Shown here one piece after another: positions 47,030 through 57,556 of a stretch of 64,000 bases of DNA; position 1 is the first letter of the stretch; every line of letters begins with the position of its first letter. The position numbers were made by a program, and so were the translations under genes. The DNA is taken from the NCBI GenBank assembly GCA_023375675.1, contig JALQBC010000016.1, positions 434,001 to 498,000 of the forward strand, given 5' to 3'. The notes below the pieces were generated by a model, which saw nothing but the letters and a program-made list of their open reading frames with translations, was not told the DNA's origin and ran no database searches. The stretch comes from Cytospora piceicola (lineage: Eukaryota; Ascomycota; Sordariomycetes; Diaporthales; Cytosporaceae).

Positions 47030-49003
47030 ACTGGAGAGATGAGGAGCTACCAGGAAGAGTTGCCGTGCTGCTTCATGAGGGGCTTCCCCTATACATTTGT
47101 TCTTCGCCACGCGTTGTTTTCTCGGCCACGCGTTATTCTCTACGCTACAAGTTTTTCATTCGGCTACCGATACGCGAATTTACATTACTATTACTCTACC
47201 CAGAGCAAAAGATATGCACTGGTAGAAGATTAATACTGAAGCTGTGATATGCATGCAGGACAAGTAATTGTGGTGCCTGTGATTGTGACACCATGCCATC
47301 AATTGACTGAGTGCACAGGGGTGTGTGTGTGATGACACTGATGAGGAGCACTTCTAAGGTTCTAGTGGCTGGATTGTGTGACTGTGTAGCCAGACTGCCA
47401 GAATGCCAGGCATCCAGGGCCTTTTGGCAGCTGCAAGCCTGGAACCTTAGAGGCCAAGGGGCCAGGAGGTGGCCTGGGGTACCTGGACTACTTTGTGTAC
47501 AGGTGTCCTTGAAACCTTGGAAGGATAGAACAATCCACTTCCAGCACTAAGGGTGGATTACTAGCACTGTACAATACCCCCAGGATACGAGGTCAAAACC
47601 GTGTGAATAGTTTTCGTGTTTATCCTACTTATCACAGTATACATACACTCCGTATATACCCAAGGTACCCTCGGCCTGGCAGCCTGGCAATCAATCAGAG
47701 AAGGAGCAATTACAGAAGCAACAAACAGTCCTGTTGACTTATTAGAAGAATCAATGGGACGACAGTCCGAGCAGCCTCAACTACTTACTACCTACGACTA
47801 ACCGACTAATTGCACCGTCCGTCCTTCCATCTCTTTTCACCGTTATCCAACGGCCGACGTGGCAAAGCCTGTAGATTGAAAACGTCAAGACATTCAAGTC
47901 CAAGTCAACCTTGGTAGTCAACTCAAGTAACTCGACGATCGATTCGGTCCGGCAATCAGCAATCAATCAGATTGGTTCTGCTTTCTTTTCCAAGTCAGTC
48001 ACAAGTCTATCATCACTTTACTACAGACACGCCACGCTTATCGCCCGTCTCAGTCTGCTCCCCTCCTGTCCTCCTCGTCTGCCAGGTCTTCCAGGCCTCC
48101 TTCAAGCCAAAAGGAACCTTGAGAGAGTCAGGCGGGGCCACTCAGCGTCTCCCAGTGTCTCCATCGACAACACCCAGACCGGGGACCCCCAATAACGGTA
48201 CCCCCACCCACCCTGATCCATATCCATACCCCCGACCCACTGCCCGCAACATTGATCCCCGTCCAGAAAGTCCACGGAGAGAGCCGGCGGGCGATTGCAC
48301 TATCACGCACCACGGATAAGGCAAGAGGCAATCAAGCTGTCGAGCAGGAGAGAGTCTGTAAACGGAGGACCAAGCACATTGACACTGGAGTCTTGACAAG
48401 CGGATGGATGGACTAACAGTCTAGCAGACAGACACACAGACGGGCACAGACAGTGGTGCTGGCTTCCACCCGGGGCTGCTGGTGCTGCACATGCAGCTGC
48501 ACTGCGCGTACACGACACACGGCACACGCAAAGTTACAACGGCTCATCATATCTGCCTTGCGCCAGCCAATTGTCACCATTGACTTGTGGCCAGCAAGTT
48601 CAACGGCAGGTCCACGGCAGACTCGCGGAGCGCAGAGCTCCCAAGCTTCCAAGGAACTTCCCTCGCTCGAGGGCGCCGGCCTTCTCAGTTCAACACACGC
48701 CAATCCCAATCCGCTCGTTTTTACGCCTGCTTCAGTTCTAGCTCTAAGCCTTCTGGCTCGCATCAAGTCAGGCTCAGGCTCAGGCTCAGGCTCGCAATCC
48801 CGGCGCAGCAGGCTGGCTCGTCTCCAAATCTACACTAAAAACTTAATTGGTAGATCACCACAGGCTTGGGGCCCCTTCTCATTCCCAGGACAGAGGACCC
48901 AGACGCCCTGCCCGTCCCGCTCCTCAACCGTCAGCTAATAACTCCCGTTTTACCTTTTTTCTACCCCCCCCCCCCTTTCTGCCCGCCGCCTCGACGTTGT
49001 ATC
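47030..49003. other. Long intergenic region upstream of STE20
   Basis: No supported gene is present. It is probably a long promoter and leader for STE20. A CAGGCT tandem run lies at about 48768-48793 and a poly-C run at 48964-48975, about 30 bp before the ATG. Confidence 0.5.
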
Positions 49004-51875
49004 ATGGACGGCTCAAGCCAAAACAACGCTAATCTCGCCTCGAGCACCTCCTCGCGACGAAGACTCACAAAGAAACCACCTAGCTCGCACCAGCAGTACA
49101 AGCACCGCAGCTCCAACAGCGTCGATGGTCGTTTTGACGCCCAATCCCTCCAGAGCAACCGCAGCTCCACGAGTCTGAGGCGAGCGCCAAGCGCTCCACC
49201 CGCAAGGACTCCCACCTCCAACAACGCGTCAAACAGTTCCTCACCACGACACCTTCCTCTTACCACCTCGAACAGTGCTGCCGCTCATCCCGGTAACCAC
49301 CAGAGATCACTGAACCCCTCCCCGGTTGTACCCAGCGGCGAATTCGCCGGCCTGTCATTCTCCTCCCACAACCCCACCGCCAGCGCCAGCGCCAGCACCA
49401 GCACCAGCGCCACCCGCGACCCTGTCCGCAGGGACCACTACCGTCTCTCCGATCCCCACAACAACAATCTTAATTACGGCTCGGGTCCGGCCACGTCCTC
49501 CCATCTTCGCCTCAATTCCAGGGCATCCGAAGAATTCATCGGCGCTCCATTCGACGGATCCGCGATCCTCAACCGCATCGAAGCCACGAAATCTCCCACT
49601 ACCCTCCACCGTCCGCCGATCCCTCAGGCTGCCAGCACTACCCCCGACGCCCGTGTCGCTGGCTCCTCCCATCGACAGTCCGCCAGCTTCTCGGCTGCTG
49701 CTCCCAACACCATGGCCGCCGAGAAGTCACAGGGCGCCAAGGTCTCCGAGAACCAATTGAATGGCCCAAAGAGGTTCTCGGACGAGGCCAAGGAGCCCAA
49801 GATGGCGACCGTCCTGAGGAAGAAGTCGGGCTTCTCCGGCTTCATGACCAGCCTGGTCGGCTCACAGAAGAAGCCAACCATCTCAGCGCCCGAAAACCCT
49901 GTCCACGTCACCCACGTTGGCTATGATAGTTCCACTGGCCAATTCACGGTCCGTTTCCCTGATCCCGACCTGCTTCAACCCGCCGTCGAGAGACCTCCGC
50001 TAACATGGGCTCCTGACAGGGACTACCGAAGGAATGGCAGCGCCTGATCAACGAGAGCGGTATCCCCGAGAAGGACCGACAAGCGAACCCCCAGATGCTC
50101 GTGGACGTGCTTACCTTCTACAAGGAGACAACAGAGAAGCCACACGAGGACCAGAACCTGGAGAAGTTCCATGATGTTCGTGCTCCCGAGATGCGCCAGA
50201 TTGGCTCTGCGCCTGGGTCGGCCACGTTGCCCTCGCCTGGACAGTTTCCATCAAATTATACGGGTATGTCACCTATGATCAGCCCGCCTGCAAGCCCGCG
50301 GTTTCCTCAGAATGTTGAAGGCAGTTTCGAAAATCCCCGGTCACCCCCTCCGGTCCCCAAAGGTATGGGCTCGCACCCGACGAAGGACCTGGTGCCCAAC
50401 CGCCCGGCACCCAAGCCCCCGGTCAGCATGGCGAACCGAGCAAACAACCAACCCCCCTACCCTACCAAAGACTCTGGCATCGGTATGCCCTCAGCCAGCG
50501 ACGAGGGCCCATTTGTCCCCCCGAAGGACGCACCGGTCATGCTGCCCGAAGAGCACCGGACCAGATCTAGGTCGAACTCACGAGCCAACGGCTCCTCCCC
50601 ATACCCGCCCGTCCAGCCTTCACCGGCCGCCTACCAGCACCAGTTGATGCAACAGCAGCAGGAGCAGGCAATGGCCCAGGCGCAGACGCCCATGACGGGC
50701 CAGATCGGCCGAGCCCCTAGCAAGAGACAGCCGCCCCAGCAGCCCACGCCTCCCCAGTCACAGCAGCAGTTCGCTCGAGGCCCCGACCAGAACGGTGCGC
50801 AGCGGCCCCAACAACCCCAGGTGGGCGCCGTGCCAGGAGCCCGGCCCCGGAACCGACAGAGACAGAGTGCTGCCATCGATGTCGTTGCGTCCCTGAAGCG
50901 TATCTGTTCCGAAGGTGACCCCCGCGAGATCTACCGTGGCTTCTCCAAGATCGGCCAGGGCGCTTCTGGCGGTGTGTATACCGGACACGAGAGGGGCAGC
51001 AACAGGCTGGTTGCCATCAAGCAGATGAACCTCGAGCAGCAGCCCAAGAAGGACCTCATCATCAACGAGATCCTGGTCATGAAGGAGAGCTCGCACCCCA
51101 ACATCGTCAACTTCATCGACAGCTACCTCTGCGGAGGAGAGCTCTGGGTGGTCATGGAGTACATGGAGGGAGGCAGCCTGACGGATGTCGTGACCTTTAA
51201 CATAATGACAGAGGGACAGATCGCGTCTGTATGCCGGGAGACCCTCAAGGGCCTGCAGCACCTCCACTCCAAGGGTGTAATCCACCGTGACATCAAGTCG
51301 GACAACATCCTGCTCTCGATGGAGGGCAACATCAAACTCAGTAAGTCCGAGCGCTTACCTAGCATCGCCTTGTACTGACTGGAACAGCCGATTTCGGGTT
51401 CTGTGCAACCATCAATGAGGCCCACAACAAGAGGACAACAATGGTCGGTACACCATACTGGATGGCCCCCGAGGTCGTCACCAGGAAGGAATACGGTAGG
51501 AAAGTGGATATCTGGTCACTCGGCATCATGGCTATCGAAATGATCGAGGGAGAGCCGCCCTACCTGACCGAATCCCCCCTGCGAGCCCTGTGGCTGATTG
51601 CGACCAACGGCACGCCCACCATCAAGGATGAGAACAGCCTCACGGCAGTGTTCCGGGACTTCTTGTACTTTGCACTGAAGGTGGACCCGGAGAAGCGAGC
51701 GAGTGCGCATGATCTTCTCAGAGTACGTCTGCCCTTAACAGAACCTCGACATGATACTGACCATCCTTAGCATGACTTCATGAAGCAATGCGTTGATTTG
51801 ACTCAATTATCACCTCTGGTGCGCGCAGCACGCGAGGCCAGAGCCCAAGAGAAGGCGCGCAAAGGCGGCCAATAA
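49004..51875 (+). CDS. ste20: PAK-family kinase STE20 (CRIB domain plus protein kinase)
   Basis: Ste20 kinases act downstream of Cdc42/Rac in polarity, mating and MAPK signalling. Exons are 49004-49948, 50020-51340, 51388-51722 and 51771-51875 (901 residues), all in phase. The N-terminus is Ser/Asn/Pro-rich. A CRIB GTPase-binding motif spans about 295-325 ([16 protein letters not shown], completed after intron 1 as GQFTGLPKEW). A Pro/Gln-rich linker follows. The kinase domain covers about 620-880, with [26 protein letters not shown] at about 736, DFGFCA at about 757 (just after intron 2) and [14 protein letters not shown]. No PH domain is present, which favours Ste20 over the Cla4 branch. The C-terminal ending [19 protein letters not shown] is like other filamentous Ste20 proteins. 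Confidence 0.94.
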
Positions 51876-53444
51876 ACTAATACCCCAATCGACTTGGACC
51901 AACAAGCCGGCGAAGGAGTGTCAGCCTCCAGCATCAGCATTCCACGTCGACTGCCGACTCCAAGATTTCCAATTACCGGTTCGCCTGCACATATTGAGCA
52001 AAAGCTCTCAAGCATCTTTACGGTCTCGTCTGGTCTCATTTTGGACCACTGCATCTTCGCCTGCGAAAGAGAAATACTGGCCTGTTTGTTTCATTGGCTC
52101 TCGACCAAATTCGGGAGCTCATCATTGACGAGTTCTGGCTCCGAGATTGTACTCGGACAAGAAAGCTCGCAGAGGACCGCTCGTCCTGCCACTGCCAACG
52201 ATGGCAGTTCTGCCCTCGATGGGATAGAATTGAGGCCCCATGGACCTTTTGATCTCGGCAGTGTCGCAATCAAACGGCACACATCACGGGTCTGGCCTCG
52301 ACCTCGGACCAAGCCGCTCTGCGGAACGTCATGATTACTATTTTTTCTTTTTTCTATGCGTGAAGAATGGATGGTCTCGGCCACGATTTGCCGGGCCATC
52401 AAGGGGAGGATGAATTGACGGAATATGTACGACCACACTTCTTATCGCGTTGCCGCTTCTGCGTAAGAACCGGTCCGCGTGGTGAGACCTGGGTGGACCG
52501 CCGCCCAAAGTCACGGCCTATACCTTTTGAGCCTGGGACGGCCTTTGTATGGAAACATGTACGGATTATTTGGGTTGTGACGTGAAGGACTAGATGGGAT
52601 TGGCTGAAGGGATATCTGACCTGCCCTCCCAGATACATGGAACAGCCGGTGTTGGCCAGCATCCAGAAATCTCAGTGGTCTTGATCCATTGAAGAGCAAA
52701 TTGTGGAAATGTTTTCGGCGCGTTTAAGGAAAGGGAGGGGTTGGATGAGGGATTCCAGCCCTTTATATTTCAGACAGCGGCATGCAGGCAGCGATCCTGC
52801 GTACGCTGCCCCAATAGGTATTTGACATATCGGACTGGACTGAATGGCTGCGGCAGACAGCTGCGAATGTTCCATCGGTTCCTGTGAGATTGCGGACTAA
52901 TTCTATGTCTTCTGTGTGCATTTTTTTGACCATGCAAGAGCCCTGGGTTGCTTTCTGGTTCCTGGAAGTAGCCTCATTTCTGTGTTGCTGGTAACTGTTG
53001 ATGTCTACTTGTCTACTTGGTGAGCTTGAGACGCTGCCTCGTCCTTGCTACTGTCGGATGCTAACAAGGACGGACAAAACGCTGACACATGCCTCGCCCA
53101 CTGACAGTTGTCCCTTTCCACTTACGTCAACCATCGTCTACCCTAGTTTCCATTGTAGTCTAATAATCAAAACACTCACCGCTATCATAATCTCTTCTCT
53201 ACTCAACCACTCATGTGAAGATCTCGGTGTGCCAGCTGGCGTTGCCCTCCGTGACGACCACAGTGCGTGTATTTGTACGGCAGTCCAAGCTGCCAGAAGC
53301 GAGTATCGCGTGCAGTTGTGATCAGGTCGTGTCCTTCATGTGATGCCGCTTTAATTAGGGATCGGTTCCCATGCAAGTCTATCGCTGTCTTTGGTTGTGA
53401 ATGTCAAGTTTCATGAATAGTCGCCGAACCACCACTTCGGAGGT
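51876..53444. other. Convergent intergenic region after STE20
   Basis: Several mid-size open frames (for example 52091-52438 on minus) lack ATG or splice support. Nothing is recognised. Confidence 0.45.
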
Positions 53445-54280
53445 TCATGGCTCCGGAATTCCCCTAGCCGTCGACGCATCCTGAGCCACTTCAATGTCCG
53501 GCACAGGGTCGACCTTCTTCACCACCCTCGCCGGGGCCCCCATGGCAACCGAAAAGTCGGGCACGTCCCTGGTGACGATGCTGCCGGCAGCGATGGTGCA
53601 GCCCTTGCCGATGGTGACGCCCGGCATGATGGTCGTGTTCCCGCCGACCCAGCAGTCGTCGCCGATGGTGACGGGCCCGGCGTACTCGACGCCGTCGCGG
53701 CGGGACTGGACGCCCGTCTCGTGGGTCGCCGCGAAGATGGAGACGAAGGGGCCGAACAGGACCCTGTTGCCGATCTTGACCATGCCGCAGTCAAGGATGA
53801 CGAGGCTTTTCTCCCCCGGGGTGGGCAGGATGTCAGCATGGGGTGGTGATACGAGGACCGGGATGTGAGGGTGCGTACTTGAAGTTTGAGTAAAAGTCCT
53901 CCCCGAGGGAGATGTTGCAGCCGTAGTCGATGTTCAGGGGCGGCTCGATGAAGACGTTGCTCCCGACCCTGCCAAGCTGCCGCCTGAGCATGGCCTCCCG
54001 GTCCGCGGCGAGGGACTCCGGGGTGGCGTCGTCGGGGAAGTGGCTGTTGTACTTGTGCATGAACCTCCGGGCCCGAAACCGCCCGTCGACCAGCTCCGGC
54101 GTCATGCAGTTGTACCTGGGTGGGGTTATCGTCAGGGTCTGGTTTACTGGTTCGTCATGGGCTGGGTTGACCGTACAGGACGCCTGAGATCATGTTCTCG
54201 TAGTCGTCGCACCAGGGAGTGTTTGCCAGGGTTTTGGCATACTCGATGGTGGCGGGGTCTTTCTCTGTGTTGGCGGGCAT
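53445..54280 (-). CDS. LacA/Maa-type hexapeptide-repeat O-acetyltransferase
   Basis: This family transfers acetyl groups from acetyl-CoA to sugars such as maltose or galactosides. Exons are 54280-54177, 54115-53879 and 53805-53445 (233 residues). The N-terminal maltose-acetyltransferase segment reads WCDDYENMISGVLYNCMTPEL after splicing. The left-handed beta-helix repeats follow (IDYGCNISLGEDFY, NLVILDCGMVKIGNRV, IGDDCWVGGNTTIMPGVTIG, GCTIAAGSIVTRDV). They include the catalytic His in ATHETG and the end block MGAPARVVKKV. The third exon uses the rare acceptor AAG; it is preferred because it alone restores NFNLVILDC, the family consensus. The donor of intron 1 is GTACGG. The physiological substrate in fungi is unknown. 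Bacterial-like ancestry of this family in fungi is plausible, but the introns show long residence. Confidence 0.88.
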
Positions 54281-55406
54281 GATAAGTTTGCCGTGAGGGT
54301 GGAAAACAAGGTGTTGACTTGAGCAGGGGTTGGACTTGAAGGAGGAAGATGAGACGGGACGATGAGTACAAGTGGTCGCGAGCGGTATAAGGTTCCGCTG
54401 CGGCTAAACCCCGGGAGCTACTTGATGCACTTGATGTGCGAGTATCGGCCCGGGACCTTTTCGGCTATTTGGGGGTCTTCGACTGAAGAATATACGAGCT
54501 GAGAATTACACTGATAAGTAATCTCAGACTGGCTTCCTGCTGACTGGAAGAACCTCTGTGTCGTGGGAACAACTGAGCTGTCGATAGTGACAATCTTGCC
54601 ACAGCTTGTTGTGCCAGGGTCAATGTTCACCTCAGACACGATGTCGCCTGTGCCATTTTACATTCAACTTGTTCCGCGACATGGGAATGAAGAGGGTGTT
54701 GGATGGTGTTTGGGAGAAGGTGAGTGGGACTGGCGGGGAGTAGGTGAGTGCCGATTCACTGCGCTATGAGCATGGAATGTTACGAAGCCGTCTGATAGGC
54801 ATGTCCGTTCTTGGAAACGGTGACAGCTCTGAACAACAGAGAGGGGAGTCAAGGCCGGGTATGTATGGATAGGTGAGCTCTAGGCGGGTGGCAGCTCGGA
54901 ATCGAAACAACACTGCCTGTTTCGCTGTTTCGATATGTCCTGCCCCGAAAGCAGCATAGAATTGACTCTGTGACTGTCAACACGGGCTTACACGCATGTT
55001 GCAGCATCGTTGCCAAGTGATCATGATGTCCGTGGTGGTCTAAATAAAATCCCAACCCGACCACAAGCCATTGGACGGTAAGTGATACACCGTAGTACAT
55101 GAGTATATCCTCACTCAAAGCCTTGAGCTTCAGGAACGTGAGACTCAGGCTGGGTACGCTTGGGAGGAGACATCTGGAGCTGTGTCACAAAGACAGGCCG
55201 ACCAGTGTGGATCTTGTTGATTGGAGGAGTACGTGCGTACCGCATTCCACGGGTACAGAGCAGAATAACACATCCAAGAAGGGTTTTCCAATATTCAATG
55301 GATCTTTCTTTCGCTTGACTAATCTCTTAGAAAAAGTCGTCGACAGGCATTCATTAACAGAAAAAAGAAGGGAAAAGAGCAAACATTGGAGACCAGGTTC
55401 CGGGTG

Positions 55407-55418
55407 GATTGGCCAATC
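55407..55418. promoter_or_regulatory. Palindrome GATTGGCCAATC: overlapping CCAAT boxes upstream of the CCC1-like gene
   Basis: It contains CCAAT on both strands, 388 bp before the chosen ATG. The fungal CCAAT-binding complex with HapX controls vacuolar iron transporter genes. I did not see the HapX half-site at its usual spacing, so the role is uncertain. Confidence 0.3.
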
Positions 55419-55544
55419 ATGACAAGGACGAAAGTAAGCACTGCCAAAAAACAACAGGTGAAAGAAGACGGATTGGGATATAAAACTGCCTCTCTACTTG
55501 TCTGTACTTTGTGCCACACCTTTCTCAGTCATATTAGACAATTC

Positions 55545-55640
55545 AACATATTCAACATATTCATCATACCCATCAAATCCATCATCTCCATCATATCCAT
55601 CATATCCATCATACACATCAAACCCATCATATCCAGTCAT
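55545..55640 (+). repeat. CATCAT / CCATCATAT low-complexity repeat in the CCC1 leader
   Basis: Degenerate 9-bp units (atccatcat, ccatcatat) run for about 95 bp, ending about 165 bp before the CCC1 ATG. The frame through the repeat is open, giving an apparent Ile/Pro-rich N-terminal extension that is probably untranslated. Confidence 0.7.
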
Positions 55641-55805
55641 CTCCATCAATCCGCAAACACCCAACATACAAATCTGAACTTGCTCACATCACGAGCACGA
55701 TCCGGTCAACACCGACCTCTCGCCTTTTCACATCAGGCTCGCCATTCCCATCAACCCAATTCGAAACCTCTCACAAATCTCACCGTTTGTCACATACTGA
55801 ATATC

Positions 55806-56702
55806 ATGGCCCCACCGTTCGAGTCGGCCCCGCTGCTCGGCGGCAACAGAAACGGAGCGGCAGAGCCGGCAGTCGAACGGGCCCCACCAGCATCGTCGCT
55901 GCTCCGGCCCAACGCGCTGAAACGGCCCTCGCAGAAATACGGCACATCGCCCCAGCCCTATAGCCACGAGAACCCGTACCCCCACGCCGAGACGCACAGC
56001 AACAACGGCAACATGATCCGGGACATGACCATTGGCTTCGCCGACGGGCTCACCGTCCCCTTCGCCCTGACGGCCGGCCTGTCGTCCCTGGGGAGCACCA
56101 GGCTGGTCGTCATCGGCGGGCTCGCCGAGCTCTTCTCGGGCATGATCTCCATGGGCCTGGGCGCCTACCTGGCCGCGGCCACGGAGCGGCAGCACTGGGA
56201 GGCCGAGTACGCGCGGGAGCAGTGGGAGGTGGACCACTGCCCCGAGAGGGAGCGCGAGGAGATCTTCGAGGTGCTGGAGAAGTACGGCATCTCGCGGGCC
56301 GCGGCGGGCGGGGTCGTCGACGAGCTGTGCGTCGCCACCACGCCCAAGGGCAAGGAGGCCTGGGTCAAGTTCATGATGGACTTTGAGCTGCAGCTGCCCG
56401 AGCCCGACACCAGCGCCGCCTGGGTGTCGGCCGCCACCATGGGGCTGTCCTACTTCGTCGGCGGGCTGATCCCCATGATCCCCTACTTCGTCATGGCCAT
56501 GGCCCAGCAGGCCCTGTTTGTGAGCATCGGCATCACCGTCATCATCCTGCTGGTGTTTGGCTACATCAAGACCTGGGTCACGATTCACAACAAGCGTGCC
56601 GGGCTCTGGGGCGCCCTGCACACACTGCTGATCGGCGCGTTGGCTGCGGGGGCCAGCTACGTTATCGTGCGGCTGTTGGACTCTGGTGATGCCTCGCCGT
56701 GA
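55806..56702 (+). CDS. ccc1: CCC1/VIT1-family vacuolar iron (manganese) transporter
   Basis: This family moves cytosolic Fe2+ or Mn2+ into the vacuole and protects from iron overload. It is a single exon of 298 residues. The N-terminal about 70 residues are polar with LLGG. Transport domain hallmarks are DMTIGFADGLTVPFALTAGLSSLG (TM1), then VIGGLAELFSGMISMGLGAYLAAATERQHWEAE, the Glu-rich cytosolic metal-binding segment (CPEREREEIFEVLEKYG), VKFMMDFELQLPEP, and three further TM helices (SAATMGLSYFVGGLIPMIPY, ALFVSIGITVIILLVFGYI, LHTLLIGALAAGASYVIVRLL). Five TM helices in all fits the family. Upstream in-frame codons run back to 55386 without a stop through a CAT-repeat leader; the ATG at 55806 is preferred because homology begins after it. 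Confidence 0.93.
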   Translation: MAPPFESAPLLGGNRNGAAEPAVERAPPASSLLRPNALKRPSQKYGTSPQPYSHENPYPHAETHSNNGNMIRDMTIGFADGLTVPFALTAGLSSLGSTRLVVIGGLAELFSGMISMGLGAYLAAATERQHWEAEYAREQWEVDHCPEREREEIFEVLEKYGISRAAAGGVVDELCVATTPKGKEAWVKFMMDFELQLPEPDTSAAWVSAATMGLSYFVGGLIPMIPYFVMAMAQQALFVSIGITVIILLVFGYIKTWVTIHNKRAGLWGALHTLLIGALAAGASYVIVRLLDSGDASP

Positions 56703-57556
56703 TAAGCGCGGGGTATGGGGATATGTACTGAACTTTTCAGCTGGCTGGGGTGCTTGCAAGGGTAGGCTGGAGTTGGTGTACACGTGTGATTAGGATATTT
56801 TGGGCTTCTGGCGTTAGGCGGGTGATCGGCTCCGGTTTCTTGGACCATCACGGTGTTTTATCAGGGAAAATCCTCGGAATCCGGATCAATTTGACTTTGC
56901 TTTTCCTACCAACCACCAACGATCGACGACCTGGGCCTAGATTGGCTGTGTTTACCAACCTGCGCCGTAGCCTGACAGATGGACCCACTAACTCTCGCAT
57001 TTACAATGGCTAATCAGGAATCCCGAGTCAACCAGCCACCCAAAGCTGCCAGGCACCAGCACCGGGTTGAATGCATTTCCAGCTTCAAAAAAACCCGGCG
57101 CGCCATACTTGCATACCCGTCCTCGGTTTGCGTCTGACTCGGGCCACCAGAAGATGCTTGGATAAGTACTTAAGTAAGTATTGAAGACCTTCATCCTTAG
57201 ACCCCGACGGCTGGACCATTGCGTCGGGAGGATGTGGAAGGACCCGCGGTGGCTCCTTTGGCCCATATTATGCTTATGTATAAAGAGTTGGCCAGGTCTG
57301 GTTGGGCTGGACTGCCATGCAAACCACTTTTCGAGACAACTACATCCAAGGGTCTTGGGATGATGGTGTGGGCTTCTCATCACCCCTGTCCCAACAGGAA
57401 TTCCTCTATCTTATATCTCGCATCTCCTCCATGACTACTCGCTGTTCCATTCTCGACGTGGTTTCTCTCACTTTCGTCTGAAGAGCCCTCGCTCAGCTGT
57501 GTACGGGTCAGTCAGTGCGAGTCGTCACGCCCTTATTTCAGTACCTGAACATCAAC
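56703..57556. other. Intergenic between CCC1 and the seven-TM gene
   Basis: No gene is supported. A 16-codon upstream frame begins near 57431 (MTTRCSIL) in what may be the leader of the next gene. Confidence 0.45.

Larger units (their letters stand above)
54281..55805. other. Divergent intergenic region with a coding-like segment and CCC1 leader
   Basis: The minus-strand frame 54418-54652 looks protein-like but cannot be joined to a start. Minus ATG 55100 opens a hydrophobic then His-rich frame. The right half is the promoter and leader of the iron transporter. Confidence 0.4.

Noticed and set aside
49004..51875. Alternative call CLA4 for the PAK kinase
   Set aside because: No PH domain precedes the CRIB motif, and the N-terminus and activation-loop region fit filamentous Ste20 better.
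52091..52438. 115-codon minus-strand frame after STE20
   Set aside because: It starts with GTG, has no splice signals and its composition looks random.
55728..56783. 351-codon open frame opposite CCC1
   Set aside because: Gly/Asp/His-rich shadow of a GC-rich membrane-protein gene.
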